This document shows, piece after piece, positions 1-5,247 of a DNA stretch of 5,247 nt (the first letter of the stretch is position 1; each line of letters begins with the position of its first letter). A program made the position numbers and the translations under genes. Below the pieces are notes generated by a model that saw only the letters and a program-made list of their open reading frames with translations, searched no databases and was not told where the DNA came from. The DNA is from Calditrichota bacterium (GTDB lineage Bacteria > Zhuqueibacterota > Zhuqueibacteria > Residuimicrobiales > Krinioviventaceae): the NCBI GenBank assembly GCA_003818595.1, contig RPQV01000297.1, positions 1 through 5,247 of the forward strand, given 5' to 3'.

Positions 1-572
1 AATCCTTTGTCGCGCGAGATTTGATCGAGCAATTCCTGCAAAGGTCGAATATAATCGAGTGCAGATTTTTCACCGACATCGCGGCCGTCGCAGAGTACAT
101 GGACTCTCACCTTGGCAACACCGGATTCGGCGCATTTCCTGATCAATGCAAAGAGGTGCTGGATGTGCGAGTGCACATTGCCGTCGGAGAGCAGTCCGAT
201 AAAATGCACCGCGCCGCCGTCCAGTCCGCGGCCGACAATTTTCTTCCAAATATCGGTTTTGAAAATTTCACCCGTTTTGATGGAAGCATCGACCAATTTG
301 GCGCCTTGGGCAAAAACGCGTCCCGCACCGATGGCATTGTGCCCCACCTCACTGTTGCCCATATCATCTGCAGAAGGGAGTCCAACAGCCGGACCATGCG
401 CGCGCAACTGCGTGAATAATTGACCTTTCATCAATTCGTCAAGGATCGGCGTTTTGGCCATGTATAACGCATTGCCTTCATACGGCTTGCCGAGACCCAC
501 GCCGTCCAAAATCATCAATAACAGCGGCCCTTTACGTCCGGGAAATTTATTTCTTTTCAACTCTAATGTCAT
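1..572 (-). CDS. gpmI: 2,3-bisphosphoglycerate-independent phosphoglycerate mutase, N-terminal part (cut by window edge)
   Basis: This enzyme interconverts 3- and 2-phosphoglycerate in cytosolic glycolysis and gluconeogenesis, using two metal ions (usually Mn) and a phosphoserine intermediate. Reading the minus strand from the ATG at 572-570 gives 190 uninterrupted codons that run off the left edge. The family's landmarks appear in order. LLLMILDGVGL (residues 17-27) carries the metal ligand Asp23. DDMGNSEVGHNAIGAGR (69-85) carries the phosphorylated nucleophile Ser74. LLSDGNVHSH (127-136) carries the substrate-binding His134. HVLCDGRDV (158-166) is the DGRD substrate loop. The wording around Ser74 (LPSADDMGNSEVGH, then RVFAQGAKLVD) is closer to the plant/trypanosomatid-type enzymes than to the Bacillus type; this is judged from memory of the families. 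Full length is usually 500-560 residues, so about one third is seen. AGGA lies 6 nt before the start. It is divergent from transketolase. The family call is very secure. Confidence 0.96.
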   Translation of the reverse strand, partial: MTLELKRNKFPGRKGPLLLMILDGVGLGKPYEGNALYMAKTPILDELMKGQLFTQLRAHGPAVGLPSADDMGNSEVGHNAIGAGRVFAQGAKLVDASIKTGEIFKTDIWKKIVGRGLDGGAVHFIGLLSDGNVHSHIQHLFALIRKCAESGVAKVRVHVLCDGRDVGEKSALDYIRPLQELLDQISRDKG

Positions 573-578
573 ATCTAT

Positions 579-582
579 TCCT
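579..582 (-). promoter_or_regulatory. Ribosome binding site of gpmI
   Basis: On the minus strand the sequence before the gpmI start reads TAGGAATAGAT-ATG. The AGGA core sits 6 nt from the ATG. This supports the ATG at 572-570 as the true start, giving a short 16-residue lead before the first conserved strand. Confidence 0.6.
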
Positions 583-656
583 ATCGTTAACCAGCCTGCA
601 TGGAAAATACAGAGCTTTAATGTACAAAAATCGCATGAAATTAAAAACAGAAATTG

Positions 657-677
657 ATTAAAAGAAATACTTTTAAT
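657..677. repeat. Perfect 8-bp inverted repeat, possible operator
   Basis: ATTAAAAG (657-664) and CTTTTAAT (670-677) are exact reverse complements separated by AAATA. The repeat lies near the middle of the gpmI/tkt divergent spacer, 67 bp before the tkt start and 84 bp before the gpmI start. It has only one G-C pair per arm and no T-run beyond the arm itself, so a terminator is unlikely. A binding site for a dimeric regulator acting on one or both genes is possible. In such AT-rich DNA chance is also a serious explanation. Confidence 0.35.
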
Positions 678-735
678 ACTTTACTATGATTGAATACAGC
701 GAAAACTATAGACAGGAATATTGACATAAATACTT

Positions 736-740
736 GAGGA
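736..740 (+). promoter_or_regulatory. Ribosome binding site of tkt
   Basis: GAGGA ends 4 nt before the ATG at 745. It favours that start over the in-frame ATG at residue 7 (position 763), which has no comparable site in front of it. Confidence 0.65.
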
Positions 741-744
741 ATCC

Positions 745-2760
745 ATGAGCAGACTTGACACGATGCCCATCGAAGAGTTGACGATCAACACCATCCGCAC
801 TTTGGCAATGGACGGCGTCCAGAAAGCCAATTCCGGCCATCCCGGCACCCCCATGGCTCTGGCGCCGCTGGCTTATCTTTTATACAAAAAAATCATGCAC
901 CATAATCCTGACAATCCGCATTGGATCAATCGGGATCGATTCGTATTGTCCGCCGGACATGCCTCAATGCTCCTTTATTCTATTCTGCATTTGTGCGGCT
1001 ATGAATTGAGCCTGGATGATCTCAAGGAGTTCCGCCAGTTGGGCAGCAAGACTCCCGGGCATCCGGAATTCGGTGAAACCGGAGGCATCGAAACCACAAC
1101 CGGACCGCTCGGACAAGGTATCGCCAACACCGTCGGCATGGCCATCGCTGAAGCGCATCTTGGGGCGGTCTATAATCGTGATGATTTCAATATTATCGAC
1201 CATTATACCTACGCCGTATGCGGCGATGGTGATTTGATGGAAGGAATTTCCCACGAAGCCGCTTCGCTCGCCGGTCATCTCGGCCTCGGTAAACTGATCT
1301 GGTTTTATGATGACAACCACATCAGTATTGAAGGCAATACTGACCTCGCCTATTCGGATGCAGTGCAGAAACGGTTCGAAGGGTATCATTGGCACGTCAT
1401 CAACGTTGGCGATAACGCCAATGACCTGTCGGTCCTCGCGGCCGCCATTCAGGAGGCGCAGGCTGTCAGCGACAAGCCGTCGCTCATTATCATTCGTTCT
1501 CACATCGGCTATGGTTCCCCCAACCTTCAGGACAGCGAAAAAGCTCACGGCGCCCCCTTGGGCGAGCAGGAAGTCTCTCTGACCAAAAAAGGCTACGGCT
1601 GGCCGGATGATCAGTTATTTTTGGTTCCCCAGCGCGTAAAAGAACATATGAAAGAGGTCATTGAACACGGTCGCCGAATGGAGATGGTTTGGCAGGCAAA
1701 ATATGAAGAGTATAAACTGCAATATCCGGAGTTAGCATCAAGTTTTGAAATCGGCTTGACCTCGACTTTGCCCTCCGGTTGGGACAAGGATATTCCCGTA
1801 TGGAAACCCGAGGATGGTCAGCAGGCAACGCGAAATGTGTCCGGCAGAGTGATCAACGCGGTGGCAGCGAAACTGCCTCATTTGATCGGCGGTTCTGCAG
1901 ATTTGTCGCCGAGCACGATGACATTGATGAAAGAGAGCGGCTATTTTTCCCGAAAATCGCGTACCAATCGCAACATCGCCTGGGGAGTGCGCGAGTTTGC
2001 CATGGCTGCTGCCTGTTCGGGCATCGCTCTGCATGGAGGATTGAGACCTTTTTGCGCCACCTTTTTTGTTTTTGCTGATTACGCGCGACCGGCTATCCGT
2101 TTGGCGGCGTTGATGAAATTACCGGTCATTTATGTGATGACGCATGATTCCATCGGCGTCGGCGAAGACGGCCCAACCCATCAGCCGGTCGAACACCTGG
2201 CATCATTGAGGATCATCCCCGGACTAACCATCATTCGGCCTGCAGACGCCAACGAGGTTGGCGAAGCCTGGCGTTTCACCCTCGAAAATAGTGACGGGCC
2301 GATAATGCTCATTCTCACTCGCCAGGGCATTCCGGTGTTTGATCGTCATCTCTGTTCACCGGCGGCCGGGCTGCGTCGGGGAGCCTATACCTTGATCAAG
2401 GAAAAGGGCGCCAAGGCAGATTTAATATTGATCGCCAGTGGTTCCGAAGTTTATTTGGCAGCGGATGCTCAAAAGGTGCTGCTTGAGCAGGGAATTGATG
2501 CACGGGTCGTCAGCATGCCGAGTTGGGAATTGTTCCGCCGGCAATCAGAAGAATACAAAGAGAGTGTTCTGCCGGCAGCGATCAAAGCCAGACTCTCAAT
2601 CGAAGCCGCTTCAACCATGGGCTGGCGTGAGTTTGTCGGAGACCACGGTTTATCATTGGGCATTGATAAATTCGGGGCCAGCGGCCCGTTCAAAAAGGTG
2701 TACGCCCACTTTGGCCTTACTGTCGAAAATATCGTCGCAAAGGCCAAGCTGATAGTGTAA
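745..2760 (+). CDS. tkt: Transketolase
   Basis: This thiamine-diphosphate enzyme moves two-carbon ketol units between sugar phosphates (xylulose-5-P to ribose-5-P or erythrose-4-P) in the cytosolic non-oxidative pentose phosphate pathway. The 671-residue length is normal for the full-length bacterial and yeast type. The N-terminal PP domain holds SGHPG with His32, SAGHAS with His72, the thiamine-diphosphate motif GDGDLMEG (160-167) ending near Asn191, and HGAPLG with His268. The Pyr domain holds ATR (Arg363), SADLSPS (384-390), GVREFAM with catalytic Glu417, and THDSIGVGEDGPTHQP (466-481) with His467, Asp475 and His479. LTRQ has the phosphate-binding Arg526. The C-terminal domain begins near 540. 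All expected active-site residues are present, so it should be active. It stands alone, with gpmI divergent upstream and a strong terminator 5 bp after its stop, which suggests a monocistronic transcript. Confidence 0.98.
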   Translation: MSRLDTMPIEELTINTIRTLAMDGVQKANSGHPGTPMALAPLAYLLYKKIMHHNPDNPHWINRDRFVLSAGHASMLLYSILHLCGYELSLDDLKEFRQLGSKTPGHPEFGETGGIETTTGPLGQGIANTVGMAIAEAHLGAVYNRDDFNIIDHYTYAVCGDGDLMEGISHEAASLAGHLGLGKLIWFYDDNHISIEGNTDLAYSDAVQKRFEGYHWHVINVGDNANDLSVLAAAIQEAQAVSDKPSLIIIRSHIGYGSPNLQDSEKAHGAPLGEQEVSLTKKGYGWPDDQLFLVPQRVKEHMKEVIEHGRRMEMVWQAKYEEYKLQYPELASSFEIGLTSTLPSGWDKDIPVWKPEDGQQATRNVSGRVINAVAAKLPHLIGGSADLSPSTMTLMKESGYFSRKSRTNRNIAWGVREFAMAAACSGIALHGGLRPFCATFFVFADYARPAIRLAALMKLPVIYVMTHDSIGVGEDGPTHQPVEHLASLRIIPGLTIIRPADANEVGEAWRFTLENSDGPIMLILTRQGIPVFDRHLCSPAAGLRRGAYTLIKEKGAKADLILIASGSEVYLAADAQKVLLEQGIDARVVSMPSWELFRRQSEEYKESVLPAAIKARLSIEAASTMGWREFVGDHGLSLGIDKFGASGPFKKVYAHFGLTVENIVAKAKLIV

Positions 2761-2765
2761 TGCCG

Positions 2766-2801
2766 AAAAGGGATGCTGAACAATCAAGCATCCCTTTTTT
2801 T
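2766..2801 (+). terminator. Rho-independent terminator of tkt, shared with the converging methyltransferase gene
   Basis: A perfect 12-bp stem pairs AAAAGGGATGCT (2766-2777) with AGCATCCCTTTT (2787-2798) around a 9-nt loop. On the plus strand it is followed by an unbroken run of seven T (2795-2801, overlapping the stem), the standard intrinsic terminator form, and it starts 6 bases after the tkt stop. On the minus strand the same hairpin is preceded by a run of A and followed by only TTTT and then CGG, so it could also end the methyltransferase transcript, but more weakly. The minus-strand stop codon (2784-2786) lies in the loop. Confidence 0.92.
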
Positions 2802-3587
2802 CAACAACATATACCAGGTCGGATTAACAAATTCATTGAAATGATTCTTTTCATCGGACATCATTCTGACTAATGCCCGATCAAATCGGATTAATTGCAG
2901 CAGACGAATGATTTGCAGATGAAGAGGGCGGTTCCAAAGCGATGGGGGATTTTTCAGCGCATAGTCGAGCACACCGCGATTGATGAAACTCCAGGAGAAG
3001 CCTGCCCGGCGAATACCGCAATCCAATTCCTTCAGGGACAATAATTGAGGCAAGTCCTGTCGATCGCGCGGCTGCCAGCCCAACCATTCGGCGACGATTC
3101 TTTTCACCCAATGCCTGTCCAGCAGAGCCACTATCGGCAGGCTGAAATGGGGATCGCAGATCATATTCAGCGCCGCGAATTTATTCGGCGTGGAGAGATA
3201 GATGATGCCTTGGGGGTTCAGATGGGCGGTAAAAAGCTTGAGCCATCGGCGCCAATGATCAAGATGCTCGATGACATCCAGGAGAACCACAGCATCAAAA
3301 ATTTCACCCTCCGGTACTCTGGACATAACTTTGATGGGCAACTTGGTCTTTTGGGCAGCCTCCTGAATGTTTGCACATTTTTCTGCATTGATTTCAACGG
3401 CTGAAACAAAAGCGCCTTGGCGAGCCAACTGCACTGCGACACCGCCGTTGCCGGCGCCGAAATCAAGGATTTTCGCTCCCTTTAAACACAGATGATTTGA
3501 CAGCAGCGTGCACACCATTTGGCCTCGTTGGAGGGCATATTCTTCGTAATTCTCCCACAATACACAATTGGTTCGTAGATTAATCAT
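2784..3587 (-). CDS. Class I SAM-dependent methyltransferase, acceptor unknown
   Basis: This 267-residue protein has the Rossmann-type fold of UbiG-like small-molecule methyltransferases. Motif I is ILDFGAGNGG (40-49), binding S-adenosylmethionine. Glu65 in VSAVEIN at the end of strand 2 should bind the ribose. DVIEHL (104-109) is the motif typical of this group. LNPQGIIYLSTPNK (123-136) is motif III. About 130 residues follow, including a hydrophobic, aromatic stretch (147-171) and a tail with NPTWYMLLKK (255-264). I infer that this part decides the acceptor. The start at 3587-3585 lies 4 bp after the glycosyltransferase stop, with GGAA inside the end of that gene, so the two are almost surely co-transcribed and perhaps translationally coupled. 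Modification of the same glycan, glycolipid or quinone-like lipid is plausible but not shown. Its last five codons and stop form part of the terminator hairpin. Confidence 0.88.
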   Translation of the reverse strand: MINLRTNCVLWENYEEYALQRGQMVCTLLSNHLCLKGAKILDFGAGNGGVAVQLARQGAFVSAVEINAEKCANIQEAAQKTKLPIKVMSRVPEGEIFDAVVLLDVIEHLDHWRRWLKLFTAHLNPQGIIYLSTPNKFAALNMICDPHFSLPIVALLDRHWVKRIVAEWLGWQPRDRQDLPQLLSLKELDCGIRRAGFSWSFINRGVLDYALKNPPSLWNRPLHLQIIRLLQLIRFDRALVRMMSDEKNHFNEFVNPTWYMLLKKRDA

Positions 3588-3591
3588 GTTT

Positions 3592-4683
3592 TTATTTCCA
3601 GACCGGCCGCCGAAACCAGCATAATGCTGCGAATAGATTATAAAAAAGAAATACCGGTTCCCAAATAATGCAAAAAATCCATTTCAGCCGCACATTAACC
3701 AGCTTGGCGAATCGGAGCATGAGCAGCGCATCAACCAGAAATTTGATGCCGATAAATGCCAGGAACAGATATTGTTCAAAGTGAATCATCACAATAGAGC
3801 TCCATATCGCCAGGTTCAACAGGTGATAGACAGCATATCCCAACTTGACTGATGTCGGATAATATCTTCCGGCACTGATGTGTCGTCGTTTTTGCCTCAA
3901 GAACGCGATCAGGTTTGTCGGGCCTGCGGCAGGGACAACCGCTTCGCGGTTCAGCACATAATTCACCTGCCAACGTGATTGATGGACAAATCGCTGGAGG
4001 ATAAAATCGTCATCGCCGGAAAGCGAATCCGGCAAGGAAGAAAATCCGCCGACGTCGAAGAACGCCTGCCTGAGATAAGCCAAATTCCGTCCGCTGCAGG
4101 TGATGCCGCGCTTGAGGCCGATCAAGCCTGCGGCCGTTACGGCAGCCGCAATACTATCGACCAACAGCAGATCATTCATCCAGGGCTTTTCCGCGCACTG
4201 GGGAGAGAATCCGGCGACAAGCCCCATAGAATCCGAAAAAGATAAAACCATTCTTCTCACCCAGGTTCGGGGAGGTCTGCCATCCGCATCGGTCAGCAAA
4301 ACAATATCTCCGGAGGCATCATGGAGCGCCAGCTCGAGGGCGGCCTTTTTGGAACTCTGGTATTTTGAAAGAGTTGAATGGGTTAATAATTTCACCGCGC
4401 ATCGCATATTCATATTGCGGACGACCTGAAGCGTATCATCCGTTGAATGGTCGTCGACCAGAATGATTTGCATTTTTTCGGCAGGATACTCCTGCTGGTT
4501 CAATGCCTTCAAACAATTCTGTATTCGATGGGCTTCATTTTTGACAGCAATAACAACCGAAACAAAAGGTTCACTTGGCGATTCTGTCGAATCGGGTAAT
4601 TGATAGATACCTTGGTTTAGTTTCCGCAAAATTGCCGTATAAAATGTAAGACAAAGTATGAGGAATAGCGCAATCGTCAACAT
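3592..4683 (-). CDS. Membrane-anchored family 2 glycosyltransferase
   Basis: This 363-residue inverting GT-A glycosyltransferase resembles the COG1215-type processive enzymes. A transmembrane helix occupies residues 1-18. The catalytic domain starts with FVSVVIAVKNEA (40-51) and ILVDDHSTDDT (74-84), which bind the nucleotide. TDADGRP (131-137) holds the DxD metal site (Asp132, Asp134). SGDDDFILQ (222-230) supplies the likely catalytic base. QKRRH (264-268) sits where processive enzymes have QxxRW, with His replacing Trp. Three C-terminal hydrophobic segments (about 282-302, 304-324, 334-356) anchor it in the inner membrane. Donor and product cannot be told. The ATG at 4683-4681 is the only usable start: the frame stays open upstream to a TAA but offers no ATG, GTG or TTG. 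No Shine-Dalgarno site precedes it. It is first in a two-gene unit with the methyltransferase and divergent from a lytic transglycosylase, which suggests envelope glycan work. Confidence 0.92.
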   Translation of the reverse strand: MLTIALFLILCLTFYTAILRKLNQGIYQLPDSTESPSEPFVSVVIAVKNEAHRIQNCLKALNQQEYPAEKMQIILVDDHSTDDTLQVVRNMNMRCAVKLLTHSTLSKYQSSKKAALELALHDASGDIVLLTDADGRPPRTWVRRMVLSFSDSMGLVAGFSPQCAEKPWMNDLLLVDSIAAAVTAAGLIGLKRGITCSGRNLAYLRQAFFDVGGFSSLPDSLSGDDDFILQRFVHQSRWQVNYVLNREAVVPAAGPTNLIAFLRQKRRHISAGRYYPTSVKLGYAVYHLLNLAIWSSIVMIHFEQYLFLAFIGIKFLVDALLMLRFAKLVNVRLKWIFCIIWEPVFLFYNLFAALCWFRRPVWK

Positions 4684-4722
4684 TTGTTTAATTACTTGAT
4701 TATTAACGATAGATTTAGTAAC

Positions 4723-4750
4723 TTGAATGCTTAAATATTTTTATTATAAA
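4723..4750 (+). promoter_or_regulatory. Candidate sigma-70-type promoter of the lytic transglycosylase gene
   Basis: TTGAAT (4723-4728, 4 of 6 to TTGACA) and TATAAA (4745-4750, 5 of 6 to TATAAT) are 16 bp apart, an acceptable spacing. Transcription would begin near 4757 and give an untranslated leader of about 65 nt before the ATG at 4822. The -10 overlaps the opposing TATAAT of the glycosyltransferase unit. Confidence 0.45.
4743..4748 (-). promoter_or_regulatory. Perfect TATAAT -10 box for the glycosyltransferase unit
   Basis: Read on the minus strand, 4748 to 4743 is TATAAT, 59 bp before the glycosyltransferase ATG. The -35 side is poor: TTGGCT (4768-4763) is only 14 bp away, and GGATTG lies at 17 bp. 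It may be a weak or activator-dependent promoter. In AT-rich DNA a lone -10 match is not strong evidence. Confidence 0.4.
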
Positions 4751-4813
4751 TCATCGAACGGCAGCCAATCCTGAAAAGGTGGTGACGTTCCCGAGCCTGT
4801 TGACAAAATTATT

Positions 4814-4818
4814 GGAGG
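4814..4818 (+). promoter_or_regulatory. Ribosome binding site of the lytic transglycosylase gene
   Basis: GGAGG, the strongest Shine-Dalgarno match in the window, ends 3 nt before the ATG at 4822. The spacing is slightly short but workable. It fixes the start of the edge-truncated gene. Confidence 0.7.
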
Positions 4819-4821
4819 ACA

Positions 4822-5247
4822 ATGAGTACAAAAGATCAAAACAGCACCGCACCATTTAAAACCGGATTGAATATTTTGACCGGGATGGTGTTCATTACGG
4901 TGGTACTGGTTGGCATAAAGTACGCCATCAACACAAAAAATGAAATAAAAATAAGTGATCTGGAAAAAAATCTAATGGAAATGCGCTCAGCGATCACCAC
5001 TGACAGCATCCGTCAGTTCAATATTCAAAAAATTATTGCGATTATTGACCAGTACAACCTGACAATGCCTCGAGTCAAAAAATATGAAATCGCTGAGGAA
5101 ATTTATACCATGACCAAGAAATATCCCGTTCTCAATGTGGACCTGTTGTGCGCTACCATCACTCATGAGAGTGCAGGCACCTGGGATCCGGAGATCATTT
5201 CACCGGCCGGCGCCATGGGATTGATGCAGATCATGCCGGCGACCGGG
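4822..5247 (+). CDS. Membrane-anchored SLT-family lytic transglycosylase, N-terminal part (cut by window edge)
   Basis: Lytic transglycosylases cleave the MurNAc-GlcNAc bond of peptidoglycan with formation of 1,6-anhydroMurNAc. Translation from the ATG at 4822 gives 142 codons open to the right edge. Residues 1-14 are polar, and 15-36 form one hydrophobic segment without an obvious signal-peptidase or lipobox cysteine site, so I infer an inner-membrane anchor with the rest in the periplasm or outside the membrane. Residues 39-100 are a helical-looking polar linker. The SLT (GH23) domain starts near 103: ITHESAG (113-119) carries the catalytic Glu116, then SPAGAMGLMQIMPATG (127-142) is the hallmark GLMQ motif, where the window ends. 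The missing part should complete the roughly 100-120 residue domain and any extra domains. It is divergent from the glycosyltransferase unit. The family call is secure; the specific subfamily is not. Confidence 0.93.
   Translation, partial: MSTKDQNSTAPFKTGLNILTGMVFITVVLVGIKYAINTKNEIKISDLEKNLMEMRSAITTDSIRQFNIQKIIAIIDQYNLTMPRVKKYEIAEEIYTMTKKYPVLNVDLLCATITHESAGTWDPEIISPAGAMGLMQIMPATG

Larger units (their letters stand above)
573..744. promoter_or_regulatory. Divergent spacer between gpmI and tkt (promoters expected, not resolved)
   Basis: This 172-bp AT-rich stretch separates two divergently transcribed central-carbon genes, so it should hold both promoters. I do not see a clear -35/-10 pair on either strand. 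Candidate -10 boxes such as TACTAT (682-687, plus) or TATAGT (705-710 read on minus) lack a well-spaced -35. A perfect TTGACA at 721-726 is only 18 bp from the tkt start codon, too close to be a -35 for that start. The most distinct element is the inverted repeat at 657-677, listed separately. The short plus-strand reading frame crossing 454-657 has no support as a gene, because most of it is antisense to gpmI. Confidence 0.5.

Noticed and set aside
581..590. CTATCGTTAA repeated in reverse orientation at 4703-4712, in the other divergent spacer
   Set aside because: A 10-bp match within 5 kb is expected by chance many times over, and its orientation and distance to the genes differ between the two sites.
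454..657. 67-codon plus-strand open frame reaching into the gpmI/tkt spacer
   Set aside because: Most of it is antisense to the first codons of gpmI, with no ribosome binding site or family resemblance.
721..726. Perfect TTGACA just before tkt, and a second one at 4800-4805 just before the transglycosylase, both followed by A/T-rich DNA and a GAGGA-like site
   Set aside because: Both lie only 16-18 bp from the start codon, so the matching -10 would fall on the ATG. The shared pattern is mostly the ribosome binding site plus A/T bases, and coincidence is the simplest reading.
964..1548. 194-codon open frame on the minus strand inside tkt
   Set aside because: It lies wholly antisense to conserved transketolase domains, including the thiamine-diphosphate motif. 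It has no recognisable protein motif and is best explained by codon bias of the real gene.
3045..3404. 119-codon plus-strand open frame opposite the methyltransferase
   Set aside because: It is antisense to the SAM-binding and DVIEHL motifs of the methyltransferase and shows no family features.
3979..4429. Overlapping plus-strand open frames opposite the glycosyltransferase
   Set aside because: They are shadows of the conserved GT-A domain on the other strand, without ribosome binding sites or recognisable motifs.

Overview
This looks like an ordinary chromosomal stretch from a bacterium. It is densely packed, has about 50% GC in genes and AT-rich spacers, and shows no mobile-element, phage, CRISPR or RNA-gene signatures. 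The taxon cannot be fixed from the sequence. Shine-Dalgarno-like sites precede gpmI, transketolase and the lytic transglycosylase. The glycosyltransferase has an A/T-rich leader with no such site.

The window holds five protein genes, and the two at the edges are cut. From the left: (1) the first 190 codons of a 2,3-bisphosphoglycerate-independent phosphoglycerate mutase (gpmI, minus strand), whose sequence around the catalytic serine resembles the plant/protist-type subgroup; (2) a 172-bp divergent spacer with a perfect AT-rich 8-bp inverted repeat; (3) a complete, motif-intact transketolase (tkt, plus strand); (4) a 12-bp-stem terminator whose loop holds the stop codon of the converging gene; (5) a two-gene minus-strand unit of a membrane-anchored family 2 glycosyltransferase followed, 4 bp later, by a class I SAM-dependent methyltransferase; (6) a second divergent spacer where opposing promoter -10 boxes appear to overlap; (7) the start of a membrane-anchored SLT-type lytic transglycosylase (plus strand), cut at the catalytic domain.

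Functionally the left half is central carbon metabolism: lower glycolysis beside the non-oxidative pentose phosphate pathway. The right half is cell-envelope work: sugar transfer, methylation of an unknown acceptor, and peptidoglycan cleavage. The glycosyltransferase-methyltransferase pair is the only unit whose product is not predictable from family knowledge. I found no convincing evidence of a wholly new system. The most notable observations are the terminator/stop-codon overlap, the plant-type gpmI, the glycosyltransferase-methyltransferase pair with its divergent murein-hydrolase neighbour, and the two small regulatory structures in the spacers.
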